A stretch of 35,908 nucleotides of DNA. It comes from Peptococcaceae bacterium. Its GTDB lineage: Bacteria > Bacillota > DSM-12270 > Thermacetogeniales > Thermacetogeniaceae. Under the pieces are notes generated by a model. That model did no database searches and was not told the DNA's origin. It saw only the letters and a program-made list of their open reading frames with translations. Position numbers and translations under genes: made by a program. Below, in pieces: positions 1 through 8,742 of the stretch. Within the stretch, counting starts at the first letter, position 1. Every line of letters starts with the position of its first letter. The stretch is from NCBI GenBank assembly GCA_023249405.1, contig JAHFCR010000031.1, positions 1 through 35,908 of the forward strand. The letters run 5' to 3'.

Positions 1-139
1 GACGGTTGAAACCCAACATCTTGAGATACGGGTTGGCATTCAGATCCTATTAATGAGGTATTGTTGAAAGAATTATAAGTTATAATGCACCGGTCAGCGC
101 CATCACTGCACACCCTGTTTATTGGTGTCGCATGCAAAC
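1..139. other. Left-edge non-coding stretch
   Basis: Downstream of the SLH protein gene. No terminator or gene is visible to me here. Confidence 0.4.
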
Positions 140-1540
140 TCAGCTTTTTGACGTTGGCCTGCTGGTGACTGCTATTTCCAGCGGTATCTCATCATCGATC
201 TGGCCGGGATCCGGATCAAGATAAGTCACTTTTATGCTGTCACCCGCCTGCACGCCTCCAAGGGAATCTCCGTTGCTGTCTACCACCCGGGCGCGATCCC
301 AATAATTGAACCAGCCTGGCTGGTTTTTGGATACTTTTGTGCTGAGCAGGAGGCGGCCCCCGGTAAAACTCTGCACCTTGGCCGATACTTGTTTTGTAGC
401 CAGGGGGACAACCTTGATCACCTTTCCGTCCGCCAAAGAGACATCGACGTAGGCTCCTGCCTGCAAGCTCTGAAATCCGGCAGCCTGACTCTTGTTTTTG
501 CTTTCAATCACAGCATTCCAGGCAATCGGGAAGTTCTTTTCCTGGCATTGGAGATCGCTGATCGCGAGATAGCCCTCCACTCCCAGCGCAACGGTCTTGA
601 TCGTACCCCTGACCGTTTCGTTCGTGGATGTTTTCGGGTGTTGTTCCAGCATCGATATGCACGCCGCCTGGTTGGCGCTGTCCAAGAGAAGTTCTACCCT
701 GTCGCCCATAATATCCTGAAGTGAGCTTTCCTTGCCCCCGGCAAAGCAGGTTACAGATGGAGACAGGTTGATGGCCTTGGCCCCTTGCAGCGAAACCAGC
801 TCGAGGGCCTGAGCCTTTTTCCCGGAAGAGGAACTCCTGATCCATCCCTCAGCCCTTCTGTTGGCGGGCAACTGAGCCCAGCCCAAGTCGATCAGTCGAG
901 CGATGATGGCGGCCACCTCTCCCCGGGTAATGCTTTTTTGGGGAGCAAAACTGCCGTCGCTGTATCCCTCGATCAGTCCTGCCTTGGAAATCGCTGCAAT
1001 GTAAGGAATGTAGTCAGGTGGGGCTGCGCTCAGGTCGGTAAGAGCGCTGTTCGCTGCCGATGGCCCGGAGACCGGAAGCTGGAGCAGGCGGCAGAGCATG
1101 ACTGCGACCTGGCCCCTGGTCGCTGGCGCATCCGGATCGAATGCGCTTAAGAGGTCTTGCGGAATGATGGCGTTAGCGACAGCGGAGTCGATGTACGACT
1201 GGCCCCAGGGTACTTGCAGTGCGCTGTGCGCAGGGCTTGTCGCCGTACTGGTCTTCTGCCGGGAATCTTGGACTGGGCCGCAGGCCTTGGACAGCAGCAC
1301 AACTGATTCCAGCAGCGATACTGGCCGATCCGGCATGAATTGACCGGAAGGATAGCCTGTGATCAGATCCAGGGTGGCATCCCGGACAACTGCCTGGCAT
1401 GACCAGTGGCCCTGCAGATCGGTAAATGCAGCTGCTGATGCTGGTGCTGGTGCGCTGAACATCAGGACCGATAAGGCTGTCAGCATGATGATCAGTTCCA
1501 GCTTTAATTCTTGTTTCCATACCTGTTTGTAGCCAAGCAT
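140..1540 (-). CDS. SLH-domain secreted cell-surface protein
   Basis: A 466-residue exported protein. A hydrophobic stretch at about residues 14-37 ending in APASAAA is a signal peptide. Three S-layer-homology modules follow at about 39-86, 108-155 and 167-220, with typical ITGYPSGQF, TRGQVAVML and IEGYSDGSF-TRGEVAA motifs. SLH modules bind pyruvylated secondary wall polymer, so the protein is probably wall-anchored on the outside. The C-terminal half (about 240-466) is beta-rich and I do not recognise it. I chose the ATG at 1540 because GAGG lies 6 nt upstream and an earlier start at 1585 would overlap the preceding gene. It follows the beta-propeller gene by 10 bp, so the two are probably co-transcribed. 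SLH assignment is confident; the specific role is unknown. Confidence 0.85.
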   Translation of the reverse strand: MLGYKQVWKQELKLELIIMLTALSVLMFSAPAPASAAAFTDLQGHWSCQAVVRDATLDLITGYPSGQFMPDRPVSLLESVVLLSKACGPVQDSRQKTSTATSPAHSALQVPWGQSYIDSAVANAIIPQDLLSAFDPDAPATRGQVAVMLCRLLQLPVSGPSAANSALTDLSAAPPDYIPYIAAISKAGLIEGYSDGSFAPQKSITRGEVAAIIARLIDLGWAQLPANRRAEGWIRSSSSGKKAQALELVSLQGAKAINLSPSVTCFAGGKESSLQDIMGDRVELLLDSANQAACISMLEQHPKTSTNETVRGTIKTVALGVEGYLAISDLQCQEKNFPIAWNAVIESKNKSQAAGFQSLQAGAYVDVSLADGKVIKVVPLATKQVSAKVQSFTGGRLLLSTKVSKNQPGWFNYWDRARVVDSNGDSLGGVQAGDSIKVTYLDPDPGQIDDEIPLEIAVTSRPTSKS

Positions 1541-1550
1541 GACGACCTCA

Positions 1551-2696
1551 TTATGCCGGTGTTTTAATCTTGTAAAGATTCCCATTGTCTGTGACTACGT
1601 ACAAAAAACCTTCAGCGTCAATCAGCGGCGTCCGGCTAATCGCCCCATCAAGGCCCAAATCCCAATCCATCCGCCCTGTGGAACCCACTGCTATCAGCCG
1701 TCCATCGCTGCAGCCTGCGTAGATGCAGCCGGTCTTATTATCCGTTGCGGGAGGTGACGCTAGTTTGCCATAGGGTGATTTCCATAGGATGGCACCTGTT
1801 TTAGCGTCTAAAGCGTACATTTCCCCTTTCATCGTCAGATACAGAGATCCTGCAGCCGATCTGGTCAGGCCCAGGAAGTTATTGTCGGAAATTATAGTTT
1901 GCCACTGTGGCTGGGTGTTGTTGGGGGCAAAAGAGCATACCCGGCCCTTATTGGACTGCTCTGCTTTTTTATTTTCAGCGGCGACAAAAACAGTTCCATC
2001 AGCGCCGGTCAGCAAGTAGGCCTGTTTCAAGGCGCCCAGCCAGTAGCTCCACAGGCTCGCGCCCTGCATGTCGAAAACCGACATTTGGAACCGATCGGCG
2101 CCTGTGCTCTCGATGGCGTAGCAGTCAGATCCGGCTGCCAGGCAAGCCATGCTAGCGAATGGGGATGGCTGCTTTGTCGACCGCAATTCACTGGGGTTCC
2201 AGTGGGCGAGCGAAACCAGGCGACCGGTGGAGTCGAGGGTGTATAACCCGGAAGCCTGAGGGAAATACAATTTGTTTTGGCCATAGGCCAGGTATGAATT
2301 CTTAGAACCGTTCGCGGTTGGGTAGACCGAGAAAGCCCACCCGGCAACCCCGTTAGGGTTGATCTCCTGGACGGATGATGGGCCCGAAACGAAAATTGAC
2401 CCATTTTCAGAAACAACAGGGTATCCGTTACTACCCACTATCTTGATGCCCCACTTTATTGCGCCCTGCGTGTCGATTGCTGTCAGTTGGCCAGCTTGCG
2501 GCAGCAGGATGTTTCCATTGGGGATGAATTGCAGATCGGCGGACGGTTTTCCCGCACCTTTCAACTCCCAGAGCACCTGGGCCTGGTTATCGGCGCCGGT
2601 CTTTGCGCTATATTTTTCTAGAGAGGGGGCAGCCTCTGCTATTGGAAGCTGAATTATAAACAGGATTATTATCAAAGCGGCTAACAAGCGTTTCAC
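1551..2696 (-). CDS. Secreted PQQ-like beta-propeller repeat protein
   Basis: A 381-residue protein that begins with Lys-Arg and a strongly hydrophobic run ending IAEAA, a signal peptide. The body has repeated blades of the form G-x-x-x-W ... G-x-(I/L)-(Y/F)-(V/A), for example GAIKWGIKIVG, GAILWKSPYG and GFLYVVTDNGNLYKI, typical of PQQ-binding-like or BamB-type beta-propellers. Nothing shows that PQQ is bound; many Gram-positive members are structural or binding proteins. I chose the GTG at 2696 because GGAGG (complement of 2706-2710) lies 9 nt upstream and the start gives a clean signal peptide; an in-frame ATG at 2723 has no such site. It is the first gene of a two-gene unit with the downstream SLH protein, suggesting a joint surface function. 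Confidence 0.8.
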   Translation of the reverse strand: MKRLLAALIIILFIIQLPIAEAAPSLEKYSAKTGADNQAQVLWELKGAGKPSADLQFIPNGNILLPQAGQLTAIDTQGAIKWGIKIVGSNGYPVVSENGSIFVSGPSSVQEINPNGVAGWAFSVYPTANGSKNSYLAYGQNKLYFPQASGLYTLDSTGRLVSLAHWNPSELRSTKQPSPFASMACLAAGSDCYAIESTGADRFQMSVFDMQGASLWSYWLGALKQAYLLTGADGTVFVAAENKKAEQSNKGRVCSFAPNNTQPQWQTIISDNNFLGLTRSAAGSLYLTMKGEMYALDAKTGAILWKSPYGKLASPPATDNKTGCIYAGCSDGRLIAVGSTGRMDWDLGLDGAISRTPLIDAEGFLYVVTDNGNLYKIKTPA

Positions 2697-2822
2697 GTAA
2701 TCATGCCTCCGCATCCACCGCATTCCTTTTCTTATTCGTCAACCGATACCAAAATCCTATTGCTCGATGGAAAAACCGCCACTTTTTGGCGTTACTCAAA
2801 ATCAGGGCGCCAACAGCCAGTT

Positions 2823-2859
2823 AAAAAAACTCTCTCCAAATTTAGGTTGGAGAGAGTTT
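2823..2859 (-). terminator. Intrinsic terminator of the cold-shock gene
   Basis: On the minus strand an 11-bp stem (AAACTCTCTCC against GGAGAGAGTTT on the plus strand, 2827-2837 with 2849-2859) is followed by a run of seven T. It lies about 20 nt past the cold-shock stop codon. Confidence 0.85.
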
Positions 2860-2880
2860 ATCCGGTTAAACCTTTTAACC

Positions 2881-3078
2881 TTACAGCCGTTCGACGTTGG
2901 CTGCCTGGGGTCCGCGATTGCCCTGGACGACGTCGAATCTTACTCTTTCGTTCTCATCGAGGGATTTATAGCCTTCACCCTGAATTGCGGAGAAGTGTAC
3001 AAAAACATCGCCGCCGTCTTCTTTCTCGATGAAGCCAAACCCCTTTTCGGCGTTGAACCACTTTACCTTGCCTTCCAT
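2881..3078 (-). CDS. csp: Cold-shock domain protein (CspA/CspB family)
   Basis: A 65-residue single OB-fold protein, the usual bacterial length. It starts [18 protein letters not shown] and contains both nucleic-acid-binding motifs, RNP1 (KGFGFI) and RNP2 (VFVHF), with the aromatic residues that stack on single-stranded RNA or DNA. It acts as a cytoplasmic RNA chaperone. AAGGAGG lies 10 nt before the ATG. It is monocistronic, with its own terminator downstream and about 120 nt of probable leader upstream, as is common for csp mRNAs. Family assignment is certain; whether it is cold-induced cannot be told. Confidence 0.97.
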   Translation of the reverse strand: MEGKVKWFNAEKGFGFIEKEDGGDVFVHFSAIQGEGYKSLDENERVRFDVVQGNRGPQAANVERL

Positions 3079-3413
3079 TACGAATACGCCTCCTTCCGTA
3101 CCAGTTCATGCAAAAGCGGAAAACCTTCGAGCGTCTTTTTGTCCTGCTGTATAACAGGAGGCTGCAAGACTTTCAGTTCTTCCAGGCTCTTTGACATGAC
3201 GAGACGAGCATAGCATATTAAAATGATAATAGCAAATATAAATGACATTTTATAGGACGGCAGGGCATTTGCGCAAAAGCGGTTAGCCTTGAGTTAGACA
3301 ACTGGTTGGTCTATCATAATGCTGAGCACGGCAATGAGTGAGGCTGACGGGAGTTTGTGGCATGGCCGTTATAGCCGCTATTCTAAAATAAGACCGGGAT
3401 TGAGGTGGATCAG
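3079..3413. other. Divergent intergenic region between csp and the PP-loop gene
   Basis: About 335 bp without a gene. It holds the csp leader and probable promoter (minus strand) and, on the plus strand, a weak promoter candidate TTGAGT-17-TATCAT at 3289-3317 about 95 nt before the PP-loop ATG. I see no strong terminator or known riboswitch here. Confidence 0.5.
3207..3235 (-). promoter_or_regulatory. Candidate csp promoter
   Basis: Read on the minus strand: TTGCTA, 17-nt AT-rich spacer, TATGCT. Position implies a leader of roughly 120 nt before the csp ATG. It matches sigma-A consensus moderately; by-eye call only. Confidence 0.35.
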
Positions 3414-4277
3414 ATGAATGATCTTGCCGGAAAAGGCTGTGAGATCCTGGTCCCTGCGAGTGAGCGGGATTCTCTCGAGGAGATCGAGCGCAGCATCATT
3501 ACCAGGTATAGAAAACATACCTGGACGAAGTTCGTCAAGGCGATCAAGGATTATCAGTTGATCGCCGACGGGGATCGGATTGCCGTTGCCGTCTCAGGGG
3601 GCAAGGACAGCCTGCTGATGGCCAAACTGTTCCAGGAGATGCTGCGTCACGGGAAGGCCAACTTCACGGCTGAGTTCATCTCTATGGACCCCGGTTACCA
3701 TCAGGACATCAGGGCGCTATTGGAGGAAAACTGCAGCTTTTTAAAGATTCCCATCCAGATCTTCGAGACCAAGATTTTTGAGATCGCCGGTAAAATTGCT
3801 CAGGATTATCCCTGCTACATGTGCGCCAAGATGCGCCGCGGGGCCTTATACGCCAGGGCCAGGGAACTGGGGTGCAATAAGCTGGCCCTGGCCCATCACT
3901 TCAACGATGTGATCGAGACGACACTGTTGAACCTGCTCTACGCAGGCAGCTTCAAGACCATGCTGCCGAAGCTGAAGTCTGCGCACTTCGAGGGGCTGGA
4001 ACTGATCCGGCCGCTCTATTATGTTGAAGAGCGGCACATTGAGGAGTACACCAGGGAGAGTGGCATCTGGCCGCTGAACTGCGCCTGCATGATAGCGGCA
4101 GGCAAGACGGGGAATAAGCGCTACGAGATCAAAGCGCTGATCGCCGATCTGGGCAAGCGGTTCAAAGATGTGGACCGGTTTATCTTCAAGGCCGCCCAGA
4201 ACGTCAATATGGACTGCATCCTGGGTTGGCAGAAAGGTGGCCAGCATCACTCCTACCTGGATTTTTACGACGAGTAG
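3414..4277 (+). CDS. TtcA/TilS-family PP-loop ATPase, probable tRNA thiolation
   Basis: A 287-residue cytoplasmic protein of the adenine-nucleotide alpha-hydrolase superfamily. The PP-loop SGGKDS is at residues 61-66 and binds and adenylates with ATP. A C134-x-x-C137 pair (CYMC) and a later C223-x-C225 pair resemble the iron-sulfur and thiolation cysteines of the TtcA group, which makes 2-thiocytidine at tRNA position 32. AHHFNDVIETT (from 160) matches the family's GHxxdDxxET motif. I chose the ATG at 3414, with GAGG 8 nt upstream, rather than an in-frame GTG at 3405 inside that site. The family is clear; the exact tRNA target is inferred, since Clostridia carry several TtcA-like paralogues. 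Confidence 0.85.
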   Translation: MNDLAGKGCEILVPASERDSLEEIERSIITRYRKHTWTKFVKAIKDYQLIADGDRIAVAVSGGKDSLLMAKLFQEMLRHGKANFTAEFISMDPGYHQDIRALLEENCSFLKIPIQIFETKIFEIAGKIAQDYPCYMCAKMRRGALYARARELGCNKLALAHHFNDVIETTLLNLLYAGSFKTMLPKLKSAHFEGLELIRPLYYVEERHIEEYTRESGIWPLNCACMIAAGKTGNKRYEIKALIADLGKRFKDVDRFIFKAAQNVNMDCILGWQKGGQHHSYLDFYDE

Positions 4278-4388
4278 ACTGTGCAGAGACATTGAGATTA
4301 CCTGCCGGTTGGAATATCATTAACGGCGAGTATTAAAAAATTGGCTGCACTTGGCAACGGAATGGACGGTTGTAGAGAGAGGGGAAGA

Positions 4389-5345
4389 ATGAGCATGAGG
4401 GTGCTGGTAGTGGGGCTGGGCGCCCTGGGCACGGTATTTTCCTGCCTGCTCAAGGAGCGGGGGCACTTCGTGGCCGGGCTTGACCGGGAGCCTGTGATTG
4501 CAGTTGTCAGGCAGCAGGGCCTTCAGGTTGCGGGAATCTGGGGGGAGCATGCCGCCAAACTGGATGAACTGGCAACGGACTCCGGGCAGTTCAATGGCCG
4601 CAAGTTTGATCTGATAGTCCTGACGGTGAAGTCTTACGATACAGACCGGGCGGCATCCGGGATCGCCGGGATCGTGGAACCTGATACCTATATCATGTTA
4701 GCCCAGAATGGCTATGGCAATTATGAGGCTGCGGCCAAACGCATCCCCGAACGGCAGATCATGCTCGGACGGGTGATCTTCGGAGCGGAGACAGTGGCGC
4801 CGGGAGTTTCCAAGGTGACTGTGATCGCCGATGATGTGGTGCTGGGTTCACCCGGAAAACTTATTGAGAGCCGGGCTTTAGAGCAGTTTGCCCGGATCTT
4901 CAACGATGCCGGAATTCCCACCCGGGTATCCGACCGCGTGCTGGAGTACGTGTGGGGCAAGATTACCTATAATTCAGCCCTGAACACCCTGGGGGCGATC
5001 CTGGAGGTGAACTACGGGAAACTGGCCGAGAGCGAGCACTCCCGGCTGCTGATGGACGGCATCATCCGGGAGATCTTTGCCGTGCTGAAGGAGATGGGGC
5101 AGGCAACCCTGTGGCCCGATGCCGATACCTACCTGCAGGAGTTTTACGGGAAGCTGGTGCCTGTCACCGCTGCCCACCACGCCTCCATGCTGCAGGATAT
5201 CCAGCATGGCCGGAAGACAGAGATCGATGCTCTGAACGGGGCGGTCATCGCTTTAGGAAAGCAGTTTGGAGTGAGCACGCCGGTCAACGAGGTGATCGCC
5301 GCGCTGGTTAAGGCCAAGGAGAGCCTGATGCTACAATCTCAATAA
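4389..5345 (+). CDS. panE: 2-dehydropantoate 2-reductase (ketopantoate reductase family)
   Basis: A 318-residue NADPH-dependent reductase that would convert 2-dehydropantoate to pantoate in coenzyme A synthesis. The N-terminus MRVLVVGLGALGTVF is a Rossmann GxGxxG motif (G9, G11, G14). The WGKITYNSALNT segment contains the family's catalytic lysine (K191) and asparagine. Length fits PanE/ApbA. I start it at the ATG at 4389; a second ATG six bases on is equally possible (GAGAGGGG just upstream), and the longer frame from 4341 needs a TTG without a ribosome site. Many genomes have several PanE-like paralogues with other 2-oxoacid substrates, so the pantothenate role is probable, not proven. No other pantothenate gene is adjacent. 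Confidence 0.85.
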   Translation: MSMRVLVVGLGALGTVFSCLLKERGHFVAGLDREPVIAVVRQQGLQVAGIWGEHAAKLDELATDSGQFNGRKFDLIVLTVKSYDTDRAASGIAGIVEPDTYIMLAQNGYGNYEAAAKRIPERQIMLGRVIFGAETVAPGVSKVTVIADDVVLGSPGKLIESRALEQFARIFNDAGIPTRVSDRVLEYVWGKITYNSALNTLGAILEVNYGKLAESEHSRLLMDGIIREIFAVLKEMGQATLWPDADTYLQEFYGKLVPVTAAHHASMLQDIQHGRKTEIDALNGAVIALGKQFGVSTPVNEVIAALVKAKESLMLQSQ

Positions 5346-5361
5346 GTGAAGGGAATGGCGT

Positions 5362-5589
5362 TCAATCAGGGAAGTCGGCTACGGTTGCCCAGCCCTGCTC
5401 GACCGCCTTCTGCATCCCAATCTGTTCTGCCTCGGTGTCGGACTTGGCGGAAAAGTACTCCGGGGCCTGGAGATCCAGGTCGGCTTTATCTGGGGCATAC
5501 GCCACCGCATATTCATTGGCATCGGACAGGATGCTCTTCCACAGCTGGATATCCCGGCTGAGAGCCTTGATAAATATGAAAGTGTTCAT
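5362..5589 (-). CDS. Small protein of unknown function (75 aa)
   Basis: A 75-residue soluble acidic protein without Cys, signal peptide or membrane segment. I do not recognise a family. The ATG at 5589 is supported by GGAGG 10 nt upstream; a longer frame from 5631 has no such site. It converges on panE with only 16 bp between stop codons. Coding likelihood rests on the good ribosome site and plausible composition. Confidence 0.6.
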   Translation of the reverse strand: MNTFIFIKALSRDIQLWKSILSDANEYAVAYAPDKADLDLQAPEYFSAKSDTEAEQIGMQKAVEQGWATVADFPD

Positions 5590-5912
5590 CTCGAATCGCC
5601 TCCAGGTTTCAGTTAAACTTCCACTGCCCAAAAGTAATTGGCCTGATTCTACTATACCGGAGGAGAACGGCCATTATTCTTTCAAAGGATCATAGTCTGA
5701 TTGTCTGCCCGATAGACGAGTTCGGCTTTCACCGACGGCTGTTTTTTTATTTCAGCTAGAGGGATACTATAAAGCTAGTCTGATGCGATCAATTATGGTA
5801 TTGACGCGCCGTGATCATTTTGCCATATTGAAATTAGTAAAAAAAATGGGCTAGCTAGAAGGATTATATTATTTATTTGCAGAACTAGTCATAACAATTA
5901 AATAAAAACCAG
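5590..5912. other. Intergenic region upstream of the cobalamin riboswitch
   Basis: About 320 bp, AT-rich towards the riboswitch, without a supported gene. It must hold the promoter of the cobalamin operon (candidate given separately) and that of the divergent small gene. Confidence 0.5.
5801..5829 (+). promoter_or_regulatory. Candidate promoter of the cobalamin operon
   Basis: TTGACG, 17-nt spacer, CATATT, about 85 nt upstream of the riboswitch P1 stem. Other AT-rich -10-like elements lie between, so the true start may be closer. Confidence 0.3.
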
Positions 5913-6062
5913 TACAGGGAGCTTTTACAAAGCTAATGGGGAAGCCGGTGCAAGTCCGGCGCGGTCCCGCCACTGTAAGGGGGATTGCCTTACAAATGCC
6001 ACTGGGTCAACCCGGGAAGGCGTAAGGTGGATATGAACCCGAGTCAGGATACCTGCCCTGTA
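5913..6062 (+). promoter_or_regulatory. Cobalamin (adenosylcobalamin) riboswitch
   Basis: A B12-riboswitch aptamer. The closing P1 helix pairs TACAGGG (5913-5919) with CCCTGTA (6056-6062). Inside are the conserved core GCCGGTGCAAGTCCGGC, then GCGGTCCCGCCACTGT, and at the 3' side the B12 box GAGTCAGGATACCTGCC. These are the hallmark elements of the family. A terminator hairpin follows at 6117-6144, so ligand binding most likely ends transcription before the surface-protein and transporter operon. It is strong evidence that the downstream genes respond to corrinoid. Confidence 0.97.
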
Positions 6063-6093
6063 TGGCTAATGCGCCTTTACTCTACGCGAGATA

Positions 6094-6144
6094 GGGGGGT
6101 GGCTTTTGTATTGAACCCCGGTCTACGATGGACTGGGATTTTTT
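6094..6144 (+). terminator. Riboswitch expression platform: terminator with possible antiterminator
   Basis: CCCGGTC (6117-6123) pairs with GACTGGG (6131-6137, one G-U), followed by six T at 6139-6144. GGGGGG at 6094-6099 can pair with CCCC at 6116-6119, which would break the terminator stem and serve as an antiterminator. The arrangement fits an OFF switch when cobalamin is bound. Confidence 0.8.
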
Positions 6145-6213
6145 GTTTAGCGGCTTCGGTGCAATGCAATGTCTTAAAATCTCTAAACATTTTGGAAAGG
6201 AAGGATAACGCCA

Positions 6214-8733
6214 ATGAGGAGAAACAATCCCCTGGTACTATTGCTCGTTGCCTTGACAATCTGCGCCACTCTTACCCTGCAGATAGGCTTGGGGCAAGCG
6301 CAGGCGACTGAGGCCAACCTGGCTGACAAAGCCGTCAATTATGTATATAACCAGTACCTGGTCAACGGAGCACAGTTCGATAGTACCGTTAACGGCGCTT
6401 ACGTTGCCTACATTCTCACTTCTGCAGGAGTGGACGTGAGCGGTTGGGTATATAACGGCAAGAATATGCCAGACGCGGTGGTTGATTTAATAAATCAAGA
6501 TCTGCAAGGAACTGGCAGTTCGGCGAAACGTCTTGCCGGGGACCTGATCGCCATGCAGGCGCTGGGCAAGGATACTGCTCAACTGCAGTCGCTTTTATTA
6601 AGCAGGGAGAGCATTACAGGGCTCGATCAGGGGCTATACAGTATTTACAGTAACGCACCCGCCTACGACCTATTGGGGAGAGCGGGCAAACTTGGTGGCA
6701 ATAACAGCGTTTTCAATGTCATTTATGCCAGGACTTATATTCTGGGGCAGCAGGGGACTGACGGGTCCTGGGGATACGCTGATTTCCAATCCACGACAGA
6801 GGCAATACGGACGCTGGCCTATCTGGATCCTGCTAAAAGTGATTCTACTGTCCAGCAAGCCATTAGCAATGGTTGCAGCTGGCTTCAACAACAGCAGCAA
6901 TCCGATGGCAGTTTTGCAGTATCATCCTGGGACGATCCTCTAACGGATACAACTGAGGCTATTGCAACACAGACAGTGCTGGGCATCGGTCCTGCATCCT
7001 GGAAGAATGCTAGCGGCAAGAGCGCGGTCGACTATTTGAATGATAAAGCCCTGAACTCTGACGGCAGCTTCGGTACCAGCGGAAATGTCATGGATGCCGC
7101 CTGGGCTTTAGATGCTCTCCACCAGTTGGGGCAGAATCCGCAGGGCGTATATTTTGTCGTCACCCCTAACAGCAAGACGCTATCGGTGGGAGACACCCTT
7201 CAGTTGAACGCATCCCAGTTGAACGCATCTCTCCAGGGGACTGATGTCACGCAGGATACTGACTGGTCTGTCGCAGACAGCAGCATAGCATCAATTAATG
7301 ATCATGGTCTGGTAACTGCAAATAAGCAGGGCGCAACTGTGGTGACTGCTGTTTATGATGGTTTTAGTGTGCCTGTCTCTTTAACTATTCAATCTAATTC
7401 TAGCGGTTCTTCGGGCATCACGGTCTATGTCACTGTAATTGGTGACAATAATCAATATCTTTTCGGACCGGATCAGGCAGTGACGCTATCCTCCAGTAAT
7501 CCGACAGCCTTAGAAGCGCTTGCTGCTACAGGCTTGTCATATCAAACGTCGACCACCTATTCAGGATTCGTCACTTCAATCAACAACCTTGCCAATGTTG
7601 GACAGCAAGGCTGGATGTATTCTGTCAATGGCCAGCAGCCTGGAGGTATCGCCGGCAACGTTTCGGTTCATGATGGCGACAAGGAGCGCTGGTGGTATGG
7701 TACGGCCACCGATTTAAGCTCTGGATCAGCAACAACCTCTTCTTCAGGTAGCGCTACTGTCGATCCTGCCACGGGGGGAACTGTCGGGCTGGGGAGCGAG
7801 GCCTCGGTCAGCATACCGGCGGGCGCCCTGAACGGGACTACGGCGGTGGATGTTGCTGTCCAGAAGGTGAGCGCACCCCCATCGGCGCCTACGGGCTTTC
7901 AGACGCTCGGTTCCGTCTTCGAATTTACCGTGGGCGGCAACTCCGGCTACAAGTTTGCCAAGCCGGTCACCCTGACCTTCAGCTTTGACCCGGCCGCCCT
8001 GTCTCCCGGAGAGACACCGGCCGTCTATTACTACGACACGACAGCCTCGCAGTGGGTCGGTCTGGGTGGTACTGTTTCCGGCAGCACCATCACGGTGAAC
8101 GTTGACCACTTCACCAAGTTCGCGGTGCTGGCTGGAAAGGTGGAGACGCCGGTAGCGCCTGCCGTGGCACTTCCTACAGCGCCTGCATTCTCCGATGTCT
8201 CCGTATCCTACTGGGCATATAACGCCATCGGCAGCTTGTGCGGCTTGGGATATGTTGCCGGCTATCCGGACGGTACCTTCAAGCCGGATAACCAGATCAC
8301 CAGAGCGGAGTTCATTTCCATCCTGAACAAGGTGCTGCAGCCGCCGGCCTACAACCCGGCAACGCCTGACTTCAGCGATGTGGCCCCCGGAGACTGGTGC
8401 TACGGATCGGTGGAGAGTGCCGTCTATGCCGGTGTCGTAAAAGGCGACGGCCGTGCCTTCAGCCCGAACGCGCAGATCACCAGGGAGGAGTTGGCGGTCA
8501 TCCTGGCCAATGCCCTGGGCAAACAGGATGAAGCCAGGCTAAACTCAAATAACATGACAGACTTTACGGATGACACCGGTATCTCATCCTGGGCACGGGG
8601 CTGTGTGACGGTAGCAGTCAAGGATGGCCTGATCAAGGGCTATCCGGACGATAACAGCTTCAGACCGCAGAACGGCGCCACCAGGGCTGAAGCCTGCACC
8701 GTGATCAACAATTTCTTGAACGTTCACAAGTAG
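6214..8733 (+). CDS. SLH-anchored transcobalamin-like surface protein (alpha-barrel, Ig-like, DUF4430, ZU5-like, three SLH)
   Basis: An 839-residue exported modular protein, first gene after the riboswitch. Domains in order: signal peptide 1-31; alpha/alpha-barrel repeats of the prenyltransferase/squalene-cyclase type about 35-310, with QW-like motifs TDGSWG (182), SDGSF (230) and SDGSFG (282); BIG2-type Ig-like domain about 314-393; DUF4430 about 401-497, with GWMYSVNG and DGDKERWWY; a ZU5-like beta-domain about 512-642; SLH modules about 658-705, 718-765 and 782-835. DUF4430 is related to the C-terminal domain of transcobalamin/intrinsic factor, whose N-terminal domain is an alpha6/alpha6 barrel. 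Context plus domains suggest wall-bound corrinoid capture (inference). ATG at 6214 follows AAGGAAGG by about 9 nt. Confidence 0.88.
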   Translation: MRRNNPLVLLLVALTICATLTLQIGLGQAQATEANLADKAVNYVYNQYLVNGAQFDSTVNGAYVAYILTSAGVDVSGWVYNGKNMPDAVVDLINQDLQGTGSSAKRLAGDLIAMQALGKDTAQLQSLLLSRESITGLDQGLYSIYSNAPAYDLLGRAGKLGGNNSVFNVIYARTYILGQQGTDGSWGYADFQSTTEAIRTLAYLDPAKSDSTVQQAISNGCSWLQQQQQSDGSFAVSSWDDPLTDTTEAIATQTVLGIGPASWKNASGKSAVDYLNDKALNSDGSFGTSGNVMDAAWALDALHQLGQNPQGVYFVVTPNSKTLSVGDTLQLNASQLNASLQGTDVTQDTDWSVADSSIASINDHGLVTANKQGATVVTAVYDGFSVPVSLTIQSNSSGSSGITVYVTVIGDNNQYLFGPDQAVTLSSSNPTALEALAATGLSYQTSTTYSGFVTSINNLANVGQQGWMYSVNGQQPGGIAGNVSVHDGDKERWWYGTATDLSSGSATTSSSGSATVDPATGGTVGLGSEASVSIPAGALNGTTAVDVAVQKVSAPPSAPTGFQTLGSVFEFTVGGNSGYKFAKPVTLTFSFDPAALSPGETPAVYYYDTTASQWVGLGGTVSGSTITVNVDHFTKFAVLAGKVETPVAPAVALPTAPAFSDVSVSYWAYNAIGSLCGLGYVAGYPDGTFKPDNQITRAEFISILNKVLQPPAYNPATPDFSDVAPGDWCYGSVESAVYAGVVKGDGRAFSPNAQITREELAVILANALGKQDEARLNSNNMTDFTDDTGISSWARGCVTVAVKDGLIKGYPDDNSFRPQNGATRAEACTVINNFLNVHK
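7201..7230 (+). repeat. 15-bp tandem duplication within the Ig-like domain
   Basis: Two adjacent 15-bp units differing only at the last base encode QLNAS-QLNAS at residues 330-339 of the surface protein. The duplication is in frame and probably lengthens a loop or strand edge. Confidence 0.8.
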
Positions 8734-8742
8734 CGCCAGAGG

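Noticed and set aside
1-40. GTTGAAAC-like string near the left edge as a CRISPR repeat end
   Set aside because: It occurs once, with no regularly spaced repeat units.
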